From CAZFLY01 sp964519995 (lineage in GTDB: Bacteria; Planctomycetota; Phycisphaerae; Sedimentisphaerales; Anaerobacaceae): DNA of 64,000 nt. Location of the stretch: the NCBI GenBank assembly GCA_964519995.1, contig CAZFLY010000002.1:16141-80140 (forward strand), given 5' to 3'. The translations under genes and the position numbers were made by a program. The notes under the pieces are model-generated. The model searched no databases. It was not told the DNA's origin and was given only the letters and a program-made list of their open reading frames with translations. Numbering within the stretch: position 1 is the first letter of the stretch; each line of letters begins with the position of its first letter. Of the stretch, positions 1 through 8,272 are shown piece after piece.

Positions 1-1
1 A

Positions 2-1882
2 GAAGAAAGAGAGACATGGCATAATCGGTCGGATACGTGGGTTTTGACCAGTAAGATGCCTCTGTGCGATGAGGAAGGGAAAATCATCGGCACTTTCGGT
101 ATCTCCAGAGACATCACCGAGCGCAAGAGAGCTGAGAAGCAGTACAGAACTATTGTAAGGACTGCCATGGATGGTTTCTGGATTGTGGATAAGCAGGGAC
201 ACTTCCTGGATGTGAATGATGCCTATTGCATGCTGATAGGTTACAGTCGTGATGAACTGCTGACTATGTGTATCCCGGATGTCGAAGCGATGGAGAAACC
301 AGAAGTAACCGCAGCGCGCATCAAAAAGATAATAGAGGTAGGCGAGGACCGTTTCGAAACCTGCCACAAGCGCAAGGATGGCAGGATTGTTGATGTTGAG
401 GTCAGTGCCAATTACATGAAAGATGAGGAGCAGTTTTTTGTGTTTCTTCGCGATATCACCGAACGCAAGCGGGCAGAGCAATTAATACGGAAAGAGCGAG
501 ACAAAACCCAGAAATATCTCGATGTTGCAGCAGTTATAATAGTGGCGATCGACGCTGAGCAAAGGATTGGTCTTATTAACAAAAAAGGGTGCGACATTCT
601 CGGATACTCTGAAGACGAAGTTCTTGGCAAGAACTGGTTTGATAATTTCCTGCCCGAAAGGATTAGAGGCAATGTGAGAGAGATTTTCAACAAGATATTA
701 TGCGGAGAAGCTGATAGATCAAAGTATCATGAGAACCCTGTTTTGACTAGGAACGGTGACGAGAGACTAATAGCTTGGCACAACACAATACTGAGAAACA
801 ACCAGGGCGAAGTCATAGCTACACTCAGTTCTGGACAGGACATAACTGAGCGCAGACAAGCCGAGGAGCAGATCACAAAGCTCGCTAAATTCCCGGCTGA
901 AGACCCCAACCCTGTTCTCCGCATTTCCGGCTACGGTACCGTCATTTATGGCAACAAAGCCAGTCAGCCATTATTGGAAGCCTGGAGCTGCCATGTGGGA
1001 CACTCTGTGCCTGAGAATTGGCATGAGTATGTGCTGGATGCTCTCAGCGGGGGACAGGATCAGCAGACCGAAGTCGAATGCGATGGTCGAATATTTGCTC
1101 TGATATTTGCGCCGATCGTGGATACCAATTATGTAAATGTCTATGGTCATGACATCACCGAGCATAAGAAAGCTGAGCAAAAGCTTCGCGAGGACCAGGT
1201 CAGGCTCAAGTCTTTAGCTTCGGAATTGACACTTGCTGAAGAGCGTGAAAGACGCCGGATCGCAACAGAGCTACATGACCAAATCGGTCAGTCTTTAGTT
1301 ATCTCCAAGATTAAGCTGGAGGCGCTTCGTGGGTCTGGTTTTGGAAGCGAAGTTGATGTGGAGTTGAGCGAAGTTTGCAACACGCTCGGTCAGACAATTG
1401 CAAATACGCGGTCTTTGACTTTCGACTTGAGTTCTCCTATACTTTATGAGTTGGGTTTTGCCAAGGCTGTGGAGGAATACATTAGAGAGCATGTCGAGAA
1501 AAAGCATAGAATCCAAACTACGTTTGAGGACGACGGTATGCCAAAGCCGTTGGACGACAACATTCGTGTGCTCCTGTTCCGGGATGTGCGGGAGTTATTG
1601 GTTAATGTGGTCAAGCATGCGAATGCAGATAAAGTAAAGGTCTCTATCAGCAGAATTGGTGATCAGGTGTGTGTTAGTGTCGAAGACAATGGAGTAGGAT
1701 TCGACGTAGATGAAGCAGCGTCGCGGGCAGTTAGTGAAGGTGCATTTGGACTTTTCAGTATTCGAGAGCGTCTGGAGGAGTTAGGAGGGCGGCTTGAGAT
1801 AAAATCGGAACTTGGACGGGGCAGCAAGATCACTATGAAAGCTCCGCTAATAAAAGAAAGGACGGACAGTGGGAGAGAGTAA
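2..1882 (+). CDS. Multi-PAS sensor histidine kinase, NarL/HisKA_3 type (5' partial)
   Basis: Sensor kinase that autophosphorylates on His and should pass the phosphate to a NarL-type regulator. The frame is open from base 2, and the residues before the first internal start (TWHNRSDTWVLTSKMPL) read as the end of a PAS domain, so the true start lies upstream. Counting from the TTG at 44: PAS tail 1-28, PAS 32-140, PAS 155-270, a weaker PAS 283-375, HisKA_3 at about 395-460 with the H-box ELHDQ (His411, codon 1274-1276), then HATPase_c with the N-box (ELLVNVVKHA) and DNGVGFD. No membrane segment is visible in the part present, so it may be cytoplasmic. The end overlaps the next gene by 14 bp, and a response regulator follows, so this is one operon. 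Family call is firm; the ligand is unknown. Confidence 0.9.
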   Translation, partial: EERETWHNRSDTWVLTSKMPLCDEEGKIIGTFGISRDITERKRAEKQYRTIVRTAMDGFWIVDKQGHFLDVNDAYCMLIGYSRDELLTMCIPDVEAMEKPEVTAARIKKIIEVGEDRFETCHKRKDGRIVDVEVSANYMKDEEQFFVFLRDITERKRAEQLIRKERDKTQKYLDVAAVIIVAIDAEQRIGLINKKGCDILGYSEDEVLGKNWFDNFLPERIRGNVREIFNKILCGEADRSKYHENPVLTRNGDERLIAWHNTILRNNQGEVIATLSSGQDITERRQAEEQITKLAKFPAEDPNPVLRISGYGTVIYGNKASQPLLEAWSCHVGHSVPENWHEYVLDALSGGQDQQTEVECDGRIFALIFAPIVDTNYVNVYGHDITEHKKAEQKLREDQVRLKSLASELTLAEERERRRIATELHDQIGQSLVISKIKLEALRGSGFGSEVDVELSEVCNTLGQTIANTRSLTFDLSSPILYELGFAKAVEEYIREHVEKKHRIQTTFEDDGMPKPLDDNIRVLLFRDVRELLVNVVKHANADKVKVSISRIGDQVCVSVEDNGVGFDVDEAASRAVSEGAFGLFSIRERLEELGGRLEIKSELGRGSKITMKAPLIKERTDSGRE

Positions 1883-3185
1883 AGATTTAGCCAGAGAGAC
1901 AGGAATCACTGCACTAGGCAGGGTTCCCTGGGGCACACACATTTGTCTGTTTTACCGGAGCAAAACGGATTTACTTAACCTTTTGCCGCCCTACTTCAAA
2001 GCAGGATTAGAAATGGGTGAACTCTGTATATGGGTTACCTCCGAGTTCCTGTCGGCAGGAGAGGTCGAAAATACGATGAGAAAGTCTATGCCCGATTTCG
2101 ATACATATTTGGAAAGAGGACAAATTGAAATCCTTCCACACAGCCAATGGTACCTTAGCGGGGGAAATTTCGATATGCAGCGGGTCCTGAGAGGATGGGC
2201 CGCCAAACTCAATCAAGCCTTGAAGGAAGGGTATGCGGGCATTCGTGTTACTGGTGATACCGCATGGCTTGGAAGAAAAATATGGAAGAATTTCGCTAAT
2301 TATGAACACGAGATAAATGAAGCAATCAGGCAGTATCGGATGATCGCCGTTTGCAGCTACTGTCTTGACAAATGCGGGATAAGGGACCTCATAGATGTGG
2401 TCAACAATCACCAGTTAGGTCTCATTAAGGAAGACGGCGAATGGACGCTTACCAAGAACGCGGAGCGCCTTCGGGCAGAGCAAAAGGCCCGCGAATATCA
2501 GGCGCAGCTTAAGTCTTTAGCTTTGGAATTGACACTGACCGAGGAGCATGAAAGGCACCGTATTGCAGTCGGACTGCAGGATCAAATAAGCCAGTCAATG
2601 GCAGTTTGCAAAATCAAATTGGAGGCACTCTACAACTCTGTATCAGGCGTAGAAGTTGGTAAATCGCTGCGGGATGTGTGCGAAACGCTGGGCCACACAA
2701 TTGAAGAAGCGAGATCGCTCATATATGACCTTAGTTCGCCAATTTTGTACGAGCTGGGTTTTGAGCGAGCAACTGCAGATTGGCTCGAAGAGGAAATTCG
2801 GAAAAAGCATGGTATCAAGACCGAATTTGAGGACGATGGTCAGCCCAAGCCATTGGATGATGACACACGCACGTTTTTGTATCGTGATGTGCGTGAATTG
2901 CTTCTCAATGTTGCTAAGCACTCGCACGCAAAAAAAGCAAAGGTGTTTATCCAGAGAATCGGCAACCAGATACATGTAGGTGTTGAAGATGATGGAGTGG
3001 GGTTCAATCCTGGTACAGTAATGTCACCACAAGCTGAGCGAACCGAGTTCGGATTATTTGGCATTCAAGAACGGTTAGAGCATTTGGGTGGCCGATTGCA
3101 GATCGAGTCTGCGCCGGGGCGCGGCAGTAAGATTACGATGGTGGCTCCGCTCAAATTGCAGGAAAACACTACTAATGGGGGATAG
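1869..3185 (+). CDS. MEDS-domain histidine-kinase homologue with His-to-Gln phospho-acceptor site
   Basis: N-terminal MEDS (DcmR-like sensory) domain at residues 17-190, starting WGTHICLFY, then a short coiled linker, a HisKA_3-like helix and an intact HATPase_c (ELLLNVAKHSHA, DDGVGFN, EFGLFGIQERLEHLGG). In the upstream kinase the H-box reads ATELHDQIGQSL; here it reads AVGLQDQISQSM, so residue 237 (codon 2577-2579, CAG) is Gln. It therefore cannot autophosphorylate in the usual way, although ATP binding looks preserved. The GTG start at 1869 overlaps the first kinase by 14 bp, and the regulator starts 1 bp after this gene's stop. The close similarity of the two kinase cores suggests duplication. 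Inference: a pseudokinase that modulates, or heterodimerises with, the upstream kinase. Confidence 0.85.
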   Translation: MGESKDLARETGITALGRVPWGTHICLFYRSKTDLLNLLPPYFKAGLEMGELCIWVTSEFLSAGEVENTMRKSMPDFDTYLERGQIEILPHSQWYLSGGNFDMQRVLRGWAAKLNQALKEGYAGIRVTGDTAWLGRKIWKNFANYEHEINEAIRQYRMIAVCSYCLDKCGIRDLIDVVNNHQLGLIKEDGEWTLTKNAERLRAEQKAREYQAQLKSLALELTLTEEHERHRIAVGLQDQISQSMAVCKIKLEALYNSVSGVEVGKSLRDVCETLGHTIEEARSLIYDLSSPILYELGFERATADWLEEEIRKKHGIKTEFEDDGQPKPLDDDTRTFLYRDVRELLLNVAKHSHAKKAKVFIQRIGNQIHVGVEDDGVGFNPGTVMSPQAERTEFGLFGIQERLEHLGGRLQIESAPGRGSKITMVAPLKLQENTTNGG

Positions 3186-3186
3186 C

Positions 3187-3840
3187 ATGAGTATTAAAGT
3201 TCTATTAGCCGATGACCATAGAATTGTGCGCGAAGGTGTATGTTCGTTGCTGGGCAATGAGCCTGACATGGAAATCGTTGGTGAGGCTGAGGATGGGCGT
3301 CAAGCCCTTGAGCTCGTCTCCGAACTGTTGCCGGATGTCATCGTTATGGACATAACTATGCCAAACTTGAATGGTGTAGATGCTACACGCCAAATTATCC
3401 GGAATTCCCCGAACATAAAAGTTGTTGCACTTTCTATACACTCCAGCAGGGCATTTGTAGCGGACATGCTAAAGGCTGGGGCCTCAGGTTATGTGCTGAA
3501 GGAGTCTCCGTTTGATGAGCTTGTTGGGGCAATAAGGAGAGTGGTAGCCGGCGAGAAGCACCTCAGCCCTAAAGTTGCTGGGGTAGTGGTCAGCGACTAC
3601 GTGGAGCGGTTGAGCAAGGTAAATGAATCCCCGTTGGATGCCTTGATACCAAGAGAACGTGAGGTACTCCAATTGATAGGTGAGGGAAAGAACACGAAAG
3701 AGATTGCCACCCGGCTGCATGTAGGCACCAAGGCTATAGAGGCAAATAGACGCAAAATCATGGAAAAACTGGACGCCCACAGTATAGCTGAGCTTGTAAA
3801 AATCTCTATCCTCGGAGGCCTGGCTTCTCTTGAACCATGA
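3187..3840 (+). CDS. NarL/FixJ-family response regulator
   Basis: A 217-residue regulator with an N-terminal receiver domain and a C-terminal LuxR-type helix-turn-helix. Receiver residues are present: the acidic pair DD at 9-10, phospho-acceptor Asp55 (VIVMDITMP), Ser83 and Lys105 (GYVLKES). The HTH begins at about residue 150 (PREREVLQLIGEG, then TKEIATRLHVGTKAIEANRRKIMEKL). The ATG at 3187 is chosen over in-frame upstream codons because it begins the canonical MSIKVLLADDH and has a GGGG-type ribosome site in AATGGGGGATAGC. It is the natural output of the two kinases upstream. Targets are unknown. Confidence 0.93.
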   Translation: MSIKVLLADDHRIVREGVCSLLGNEPDMEIVGEAEDGRQALELVSELLPDVIVMDITMPNLNGVDATRQIIRNSPNIKVVALSIHSSRAFVADMLKAGASGYVLKESPFDELVGAIRRVVAGEKHLSPKVAGVVVSDYVERLSKVNESPLDALIPREREVLQLIGEGKNTKEIATRLHVGTKAIEANRRKIMEKLDAHSIAELVKISILGGLASLEP

Positions 3841-4445
3841 GAGTGACCCATAGTGGGCCAAAACGACATTCTTAGGAGTGCAGAAGCGGTGTATATGATA
3901 ACATCATGGGGGTATTACATAAACAGCCTCCGCATTGTATGTCGCAGGTAGGGTGAAAAAGTTCAAGAAAAGGTGCATGATTTACCGATATTCTTTATTC
4001 GAGGGTCCATAAGGGAGTTGTTTCCCTGCAAATGGGGGTTAGTTTATCTAACATTAACTTTTGGTAGTCCTATAATTAGCTTTTGGTAGCTTGGTAAATA
4101 GGCTTTGAAAGGCCAAATATAGGTATATCCTTTCTACAGAAAACTATTGATCGACCGATAAAACTATTAGAATGAACGTAATTGCTCACGTTTTACGTTT
4201 TTATTGGGGGGCGGAGAGGGTGGATAAAGTAAAAGGATGTGGACCAGTTGAAATTGGGGGGCGCCAGAAACATACTGGTTGCTAAGCTGTCTCGCCGAGG
4301 ATTTTTTGGCAATCAAATAGAGTTTAAAGAAACAAGAAATATTAATTTGTTGCTCAGGGATTGGTGTGCCCCCCCTGTTTTTACTGCACATTGTGCGATG
4401 GTCTTGGCAACTACATTTTTTCTATGCTAATAGGTTTGTCTAAGT
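3841..4445. other. 605-bp intergenic region with two pairs of direct repeats
   Basis: This gap separates the regulator's stop from the stop of plsY (convergent). No convincing gene is present; a 63-codon ORF at 4239-4430 has no recognisable features. It holds two spaced direct-repeat pairs: CTTTTGGTAG at 4058-4067 and 4080-4089 (22 bp apart), and AAAACTATT at 4140-4148 and 4160-4168 (20 bp apart), the second pair separated by GATCGACCGAT. Spacings of about two helical turns suit dimeric regulator sites, but no promoter could be assigned. Confidence 0.4.
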
Positions 4446-5111
4446 CTATCGTGCCGAGATTCTTCTTTCTGTACCTGTTATGAGCCTTTTTATGTTTTGC
4501 CTGTGCCGGGTGATTACAATTAGTGGTATGGCTATTGCAACGACGAACAAAGGCCAAAGATAGGCAAAATCCCAACCCGGGACTATTGCTATTGCCAGGG
4601 TTAGCACGACCGGGAAAGCTACAGACCCGGCCATCGAAGCGAGTGAGACGTACCGCCATATAAGCAGCACCGCTGCCCATATTAAGATTGAAGTAAGAGC
4701 GCAAATAGTAAGGTATGGCCACAGGCCCAATGCGACGCCAAAGCTGGTTGCGACGCCTTTGCCGCCTTTGAATTTTAAATAAACTGGAAAGATGTGACCA
4801 ACAATAATAGCGCAACCTACACATAGCCAGACCCAGAGAAATGCGACTTTGTCAGGCACCTGCTGAGATGGCCATGTTCTGTATAGAAACATCATTAAGA
4901 GCATTGGAACCAGCCCTTTTAATGCATCAAGTGCAAAACACACGTAGGCCCACTTTCTGCCAAGGGCCCGGGAAACGTTGGTTGCGCCAATATTGCCGGA
5001 GCCTATCGAGCGCAGATCGATTCCGTTAGCTTTTGCAATTAGCAAACCAAATGGAACCGAACCGAGCAAATAGGCCCCTACGATAATGGCTATATAGAGT
5101 GCGTGCGTCAT
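4446..5111 (-). CDS. plsY: Glycerol-3-phosphate acyltransferase PlsY
   Basis: Integral membrane enzyme that moves an acyl group from acyl-phosphate to glycerol-3-phosphate, giving lysophosphatidate, the first committed step of phospholipid synthesis. Length (221 aa) fits the family. Family motifs are present: GSVPFGLL near residue 17, the loop SIGSGNIGATNVSRALG at about 36-52, and KFKGGKGVATSFG near 113-125. Several hydrophobic segments follow. Its ATG overlaps the stop of the glycosyltransferase gene by 4 bp (ATGA), making it the last gene of the lpxK-to-plsY operon and tying phospholipid and LPS synthesis together. PlsX is not in the window. Confidence 0.96.
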   Translation of the reverse strand: MTHALYIAIIVGAYLLGSVPFGLLIAKANGIDLRSIGSGNIGATNVSRALGRKWAYVCFALDALKGLVPMLLMMFLYRTWPSQQVPDKVAFLWVWLCVGCAIIVGHIFPVYLKFKGGKGVATSFGVALGLWPYLTICALTSILIWAAVLLIWRYVSLASMAGSVAFPVVLTLAIAIVPGWDFAYLWPLFVVAIAIPLIVITRHRQNIKRLITGTERRISAR

Positions 5112-6292
5112 TGTGCCCTCTTTTTCTGCAATATGGTTTCGTAAGTGCGGATAAGCTGTCCGGCAACTCGCCTGATGGAAATGCTTTCTCTGAGGTTATC
5201 TGCAAGAATTGCCTGCGAGGTGTTTCGAATGTTGTCTGTGTTTGTGAAATAGGCGATAGCATCTGCTAATGCGCAAATATCATCGGGCTCGGTGATTACC
5301 TTTCCGTGCCTGTCAGGTGTAAAAAGATCAACCGCACCATTATAACGTGTTGTTATTACCGGTTTTTCCGCTGCTATTGCTTCAAGGATAAACCTGCTGG
5401 AAGGGTCATAGAACGTGGGTAAAATAGCGACATCAACAATCGAGAGGGCGTTTTGGATGTGTTTGACGGGCCCAAGAAACAGAATTTTTTTGTGGATGTT
5501 GAGCCTTTTGGCTATCCGCCGAAATCTTTGCGGTTTACCGCTTCCTGCAACAACCAGAAAAGGATCTCGCTGCAAACGACGGCCAACAATAGTTAAGTAC
5601 AGGGCCTCTATCAATACACATAGGCCTTTTAACCTGAAGTTGTTGGCGGCAAATAGAAACAACACCGGCTCATCTGCTTCTTTGATGCCAAAATGTGTCA
5701 ATATCTGTGCGCGAAGTCGATCAGCTGCTTTTACATCGATGGTTTTGTCAATATTGACGCCGTTTGGAATTAAAACTATACGATTTGCAGTGGTGCGGTA
5801 GTGCTGTTGAAGTTGATTAGCGACATACTGCGAAAGTGCGACGATCATTGGCCCTTTTTGACTTTGACAGAGCTTGCGCTCGGCGCGAAGGAGAATGGTC
5901 CGGCGAAGATTAGCGAATGATGTAAGCTTCTTATAAGCTGTTACTAATTTGTTATTGTAGCTTGCCGCATTACGCAAAATGGACTCAGCATATGTCCCTC
6001 CTCGCGGTTGATAAATGTCAGCAAAATCGAAAGGCAACGTGCTGTGCACGATTTCATAATGATTTGCGGACAGGTGTTGTTTCAGAGCTTTTGCAAAAGT
6101 GCTATGTCGTGTTCGTGTGTCGGAGTCATTATGACAGAGGATGTGGATGTTTTTTGCATACACTTGTCCGCTTGCAGCAATAATATTGACCTTGAGGCCT
6201 TTTGCTGACAATGCCATTACGAGTTCAAAAACAGAGCGTTGAGCTCCGCCGAGAGCTATGTTTGCTCGCTCAATTATGATGGCCACTTTCAT
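5108..6292 (-). CDS. Glycosyltransferase family 4, WaaG (RfaG)-like
   Basis: Probable sugar transferase of LPS core assembly at the inner membrane. From the chosen ATG at 6292 (MKVAIIIERANIALGGAQRS) it has a GT-B fold: an N-terminal Rossmann half with the glycine loop LGGAQRS, then a donor-binding half with VLFLFAANNFRLKGL, FLVVAGSG and DPSSRFILEAIAAEKPVI. The latter corresponds to the EX7E element, with Asp/Ser in place of the first Glu. HSTLPFDFADIYQPRGG resembles WaaG. An in-frame start 17 codons upstream would run into the previous gene and precedes the natural beginning. Its location inside a heptose/lipid A operon supports a core role; the sugar is not determinable. There is no strong ribosome site. 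Confidence 0.85.
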   Translation of the reverse strand: MKVAIIIERANIALGGAQRSVFELVMALSAKGLKVNIIAASGQVYAKNIHILCHNDSDTRTRHSTFAKALKQHLSANHYEIVHSTLPFDFADIYQPRGGTYAESILRNAASYNNKLVTAYKKLTSFANLRRTILLRAERKLCQSQKGPMIVALSQYVANQLQQHYRTTANRIVLIPNGVNIDKTIDVKAADRLRAQILTHFGIKEADEPVLFLFAANNFRLKGLCVLIEALYLTIVGRRLQRDPFLVVAGSGKPQRFRRIAKRLNIHKKILFLGPVKHIQNALSIVDVAILPTFYDPSSRFILEAIAAEKPVITTRYNGAVDLFTPDRHGKVITEPDDICALADAIAYFTNTDNIRNTSQAILADNLRESISIRRVAGQLIRTYETILQKKRAQ

Positions 6293-6323
6293 AAATGCAA
6301 ATAGTCTCAGAGATAAATGTGAC

Positions 6324-8228
6324 TCAGCCCGCAAAGGGAACAATTCTGCCGTGCTTTATGTCATGCTGTGCCATTTGTGCTGCTTTTCTGATTACCTTAT
6401 TGATAATGCGTTTGTCTTTTTTTGTAAGCTTGTTCTGACTGGTGTACGCGAGATAAAAACGCAGCCTATCTGTTCGGGAAAAGTACTTGGCCGGAGCCGA
6501 GTAGTGAAGCTGCGCAATATCTTTTATGTGGAATCGTCGGCGCCGGATCAACGGCTTGAAGGCCCTGGCCAAATCTATTAAAGTAAAATCATTGTTGCCG
6601 TTATAGAATATGTGTGAAAAGTATAGATCACGATGGCAATAGCCTGTCTGATGGAACTTCCTGATAAAAGCAGCTAATCTGCGGATACAATCTCTACACA
6701 GTTTGAGCTTCTCAGTTGTGGCTGGCCCTGAAAAAAAGTCAGGCAGTTTTCGCTCGAGTGATTCACCATCGGCAATTTCCTTAGTAATAATGAAACTTCT
6801 GTTCTCGAAAAAAACTCCCCATTGTTCACCGTACGAGGCGACCTTCGGAGTGTTTATGTTTGTTGCGGCTAATTCGGAAACTGTTACGAACTCAGTTAGT
6901 CCGAGGCTCAGATGGCATCTGTGTGAAAGCCAGTTTTTTAGTTGGCATGAGACTGGTGGTTTGTCATATCGTTTGATGAATAAGGTAGTCGATGGTGAAT
7001 CAATGTGAAACTGTAAACGGCTGCGAAAGGAAGCAAGGTTGTCTTTTCCTAAATTTTTACCACTGTTAAATGAGAATATTGCTTCAATGGAGTTTAAACC
7101 CAGTTTGCTAAATGCGACCTTATATTCAGGGTCGATAAAAAATGATTTCGATAATTCCTCAAGTTGTTGTTGGGCAAAGACCTTTGCTCGATTACCACTA
7201 TTTTCAAGGAGTTCTTGTGCTGCGTTGCAGACCATCTCAACGGTGATTGCCTGCATACATAGATGTTGGTTTTTTTTGCATTTGGACCTGGTGCATGGAG
7301 CGCAAGCAACGTTTCCGATTATTTGAATCTCATCTTCATAGCCCGTTTCTGTCCACGCTGGGTCGTTGGGTCCAAAAAGACTGATAAGGTTACGCCGTAG
7401 AGCGATAGCGATGTGCCGAGGCCCTGTATCGTTGCTAATCACCAAATCGGCGTGGGAGAAAAGAGCCTTTAATTCGCTGAGGCTTATGGGTTTCTCAGCA
7501 AGGTTAATGAGTTTGTGTTTACTCATAACACAAATTTGTTCAGCAATATTTCTTTCGGGTGTGCTTGGTGCAACAGATATGATGACCATGGCCTTGTAGT
7601 TATCTATCAGCCAGTCAGCAGCCTGTGCAAATCTTTCAGCAGGCCAACATTTACTGGGGCCGAATGCACCGGCGGGCACTAGAATCATAATTGGACCAGA
7701 GTTATTAGCGGTTTCGGGCAATTTTTTGTCGAGACTTGTACAGTCCGCAGGGTCGATGAGCAATTCAAGGGTTCTGTTTGTAATATTGGCACCCAACCTT
7801 GAGGCGAGCGCAAGGTAGGAGTCAATGGCAGCGATAGGTTTAAATCTGCCGTTGGATAATCTGGGTGGATAAAGTTTCTGTGTCAGAAGAAATCCGCGCC
7901 CGTCACGCACGTAACCGATGCGAGATGGTATCCCAGCAATGTAAGCTGTCAAAGCTGAAGCAAATGAGTTCTTAAAAAGAACAGCATGGGTAAAGTTGTG
8001 TTTTTTCAGCTCTCTGGCTAACGTTAGAGGATTATTGTTCTTTTGCTCGAGCCACCCATCACAAAAGTTATTTGGCGAAAGAATTGCTCGCACTGGGTCG
8101 CTGGCAAAAAATGATATTTTGGAGGATTTGAAACACTGGCGGATAGCGCGCAGTGCCGGTGTACAAAGAATGGCATCACCTATCGGTGAAGGCAGCCATA
8201 CTAAAATCTCATAAGTGGGGTCGTTCAT
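6324..8228 (-). CDS. Fusion: heptosyltransferase (GT9, WaaF-like) + LPS core kinase (WaaP/InaA-like)
   Basis: A 634-residue two-domain protein. Residues 1-345 are a GT9 ADP-heptose transferase: start LVWLPSPIGDAILCTPALRAIR, GPSKCWPAERFAQAADWL, and the donor site VISNDTGPRHIAIAL followed by SLFGPNDPAW. Residues of about 400-625 are a WaaP-type small-molecule kinase, with the catalytic loop CHRDLYFSHIF near 531-541 (the HRDLYxxH form typical of WaaP/InaA) and the metal-binding LIDLAR near 550-555. One polypeptide could thus add heptose and phosphorylate it. The ATG at 8228 was chosen because it begins the GT9 fold; a longer frame upstream would overlap gmhB by more than 130 bp. Neighbours make the ADP-heptose donor. 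Confidence 0.88.
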   Translation of the reverse strand: MNDPTYEILVWLPSPIGDAILCTPALRAIRQCFKSSKISFFASDPVRAILSPNNFCDGWLEQKNNNPLTLARELKKHNFTHAVLFKNSFASALTAYIAGIPSRIGYVRDGRGFLLTQKLYPPRLSNGRFKPIAAIDSYLALASRLGANITNRTLELLIDPADCTSLDKKLPETANNSGPIMILVPAGAFGPSKCWPAERFAQAADWLIDNYKAMVIISVAPSTPERNIAEQICVMSKHKLINLAEKPISLSELKALFSHADLVISNDTGPRHIAIALRRNLISLFGPNDPAWTETGYEDEIQIIGNVACAPCTRSKCKKNQHLCMQAITVEMVCNAAQELLENSGNRAKVFAQQQLEELSKSFFIDPEYKVAFSKLGLNSIEAIFSFNSGKNLGKDNLASFRSRLQFHIDSPSTTLFIKRYDKPPVSCQLKNWLSHRCHLSLGLTEFVTVSELAATNINTPKVASYGEQWGVFFENRSFIITKEIADGESLERKLPDFFSGPATTEKLKLCRDCIRRLAAFIRKFHQTGYCHRDLYFSHIFYNGNNDFTLIDLARAFKPLIRRRRFHIKDIAQLHYSAPAKYFSRTDRLRFYLAYTSQNKLTKKDKRIINKVIRKAAQMAQHDIKHGRIVPFAG

Positions 8229-8272
8229 TTTGTATTTGATTTCTCGGATGCTGCAATACGTTCGGCCGTCGG

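Noticed and set aside
4239..4430. A small protein gene in the 605-bp gap
   Set aside because: No ribosome site, odd composition and no family features.
6293..6343. Upstream in-frame start of the WaaG-like gene
   Set aside because: It would overlap the previous gene and adds residues not expected before MKVAIIIERAN.
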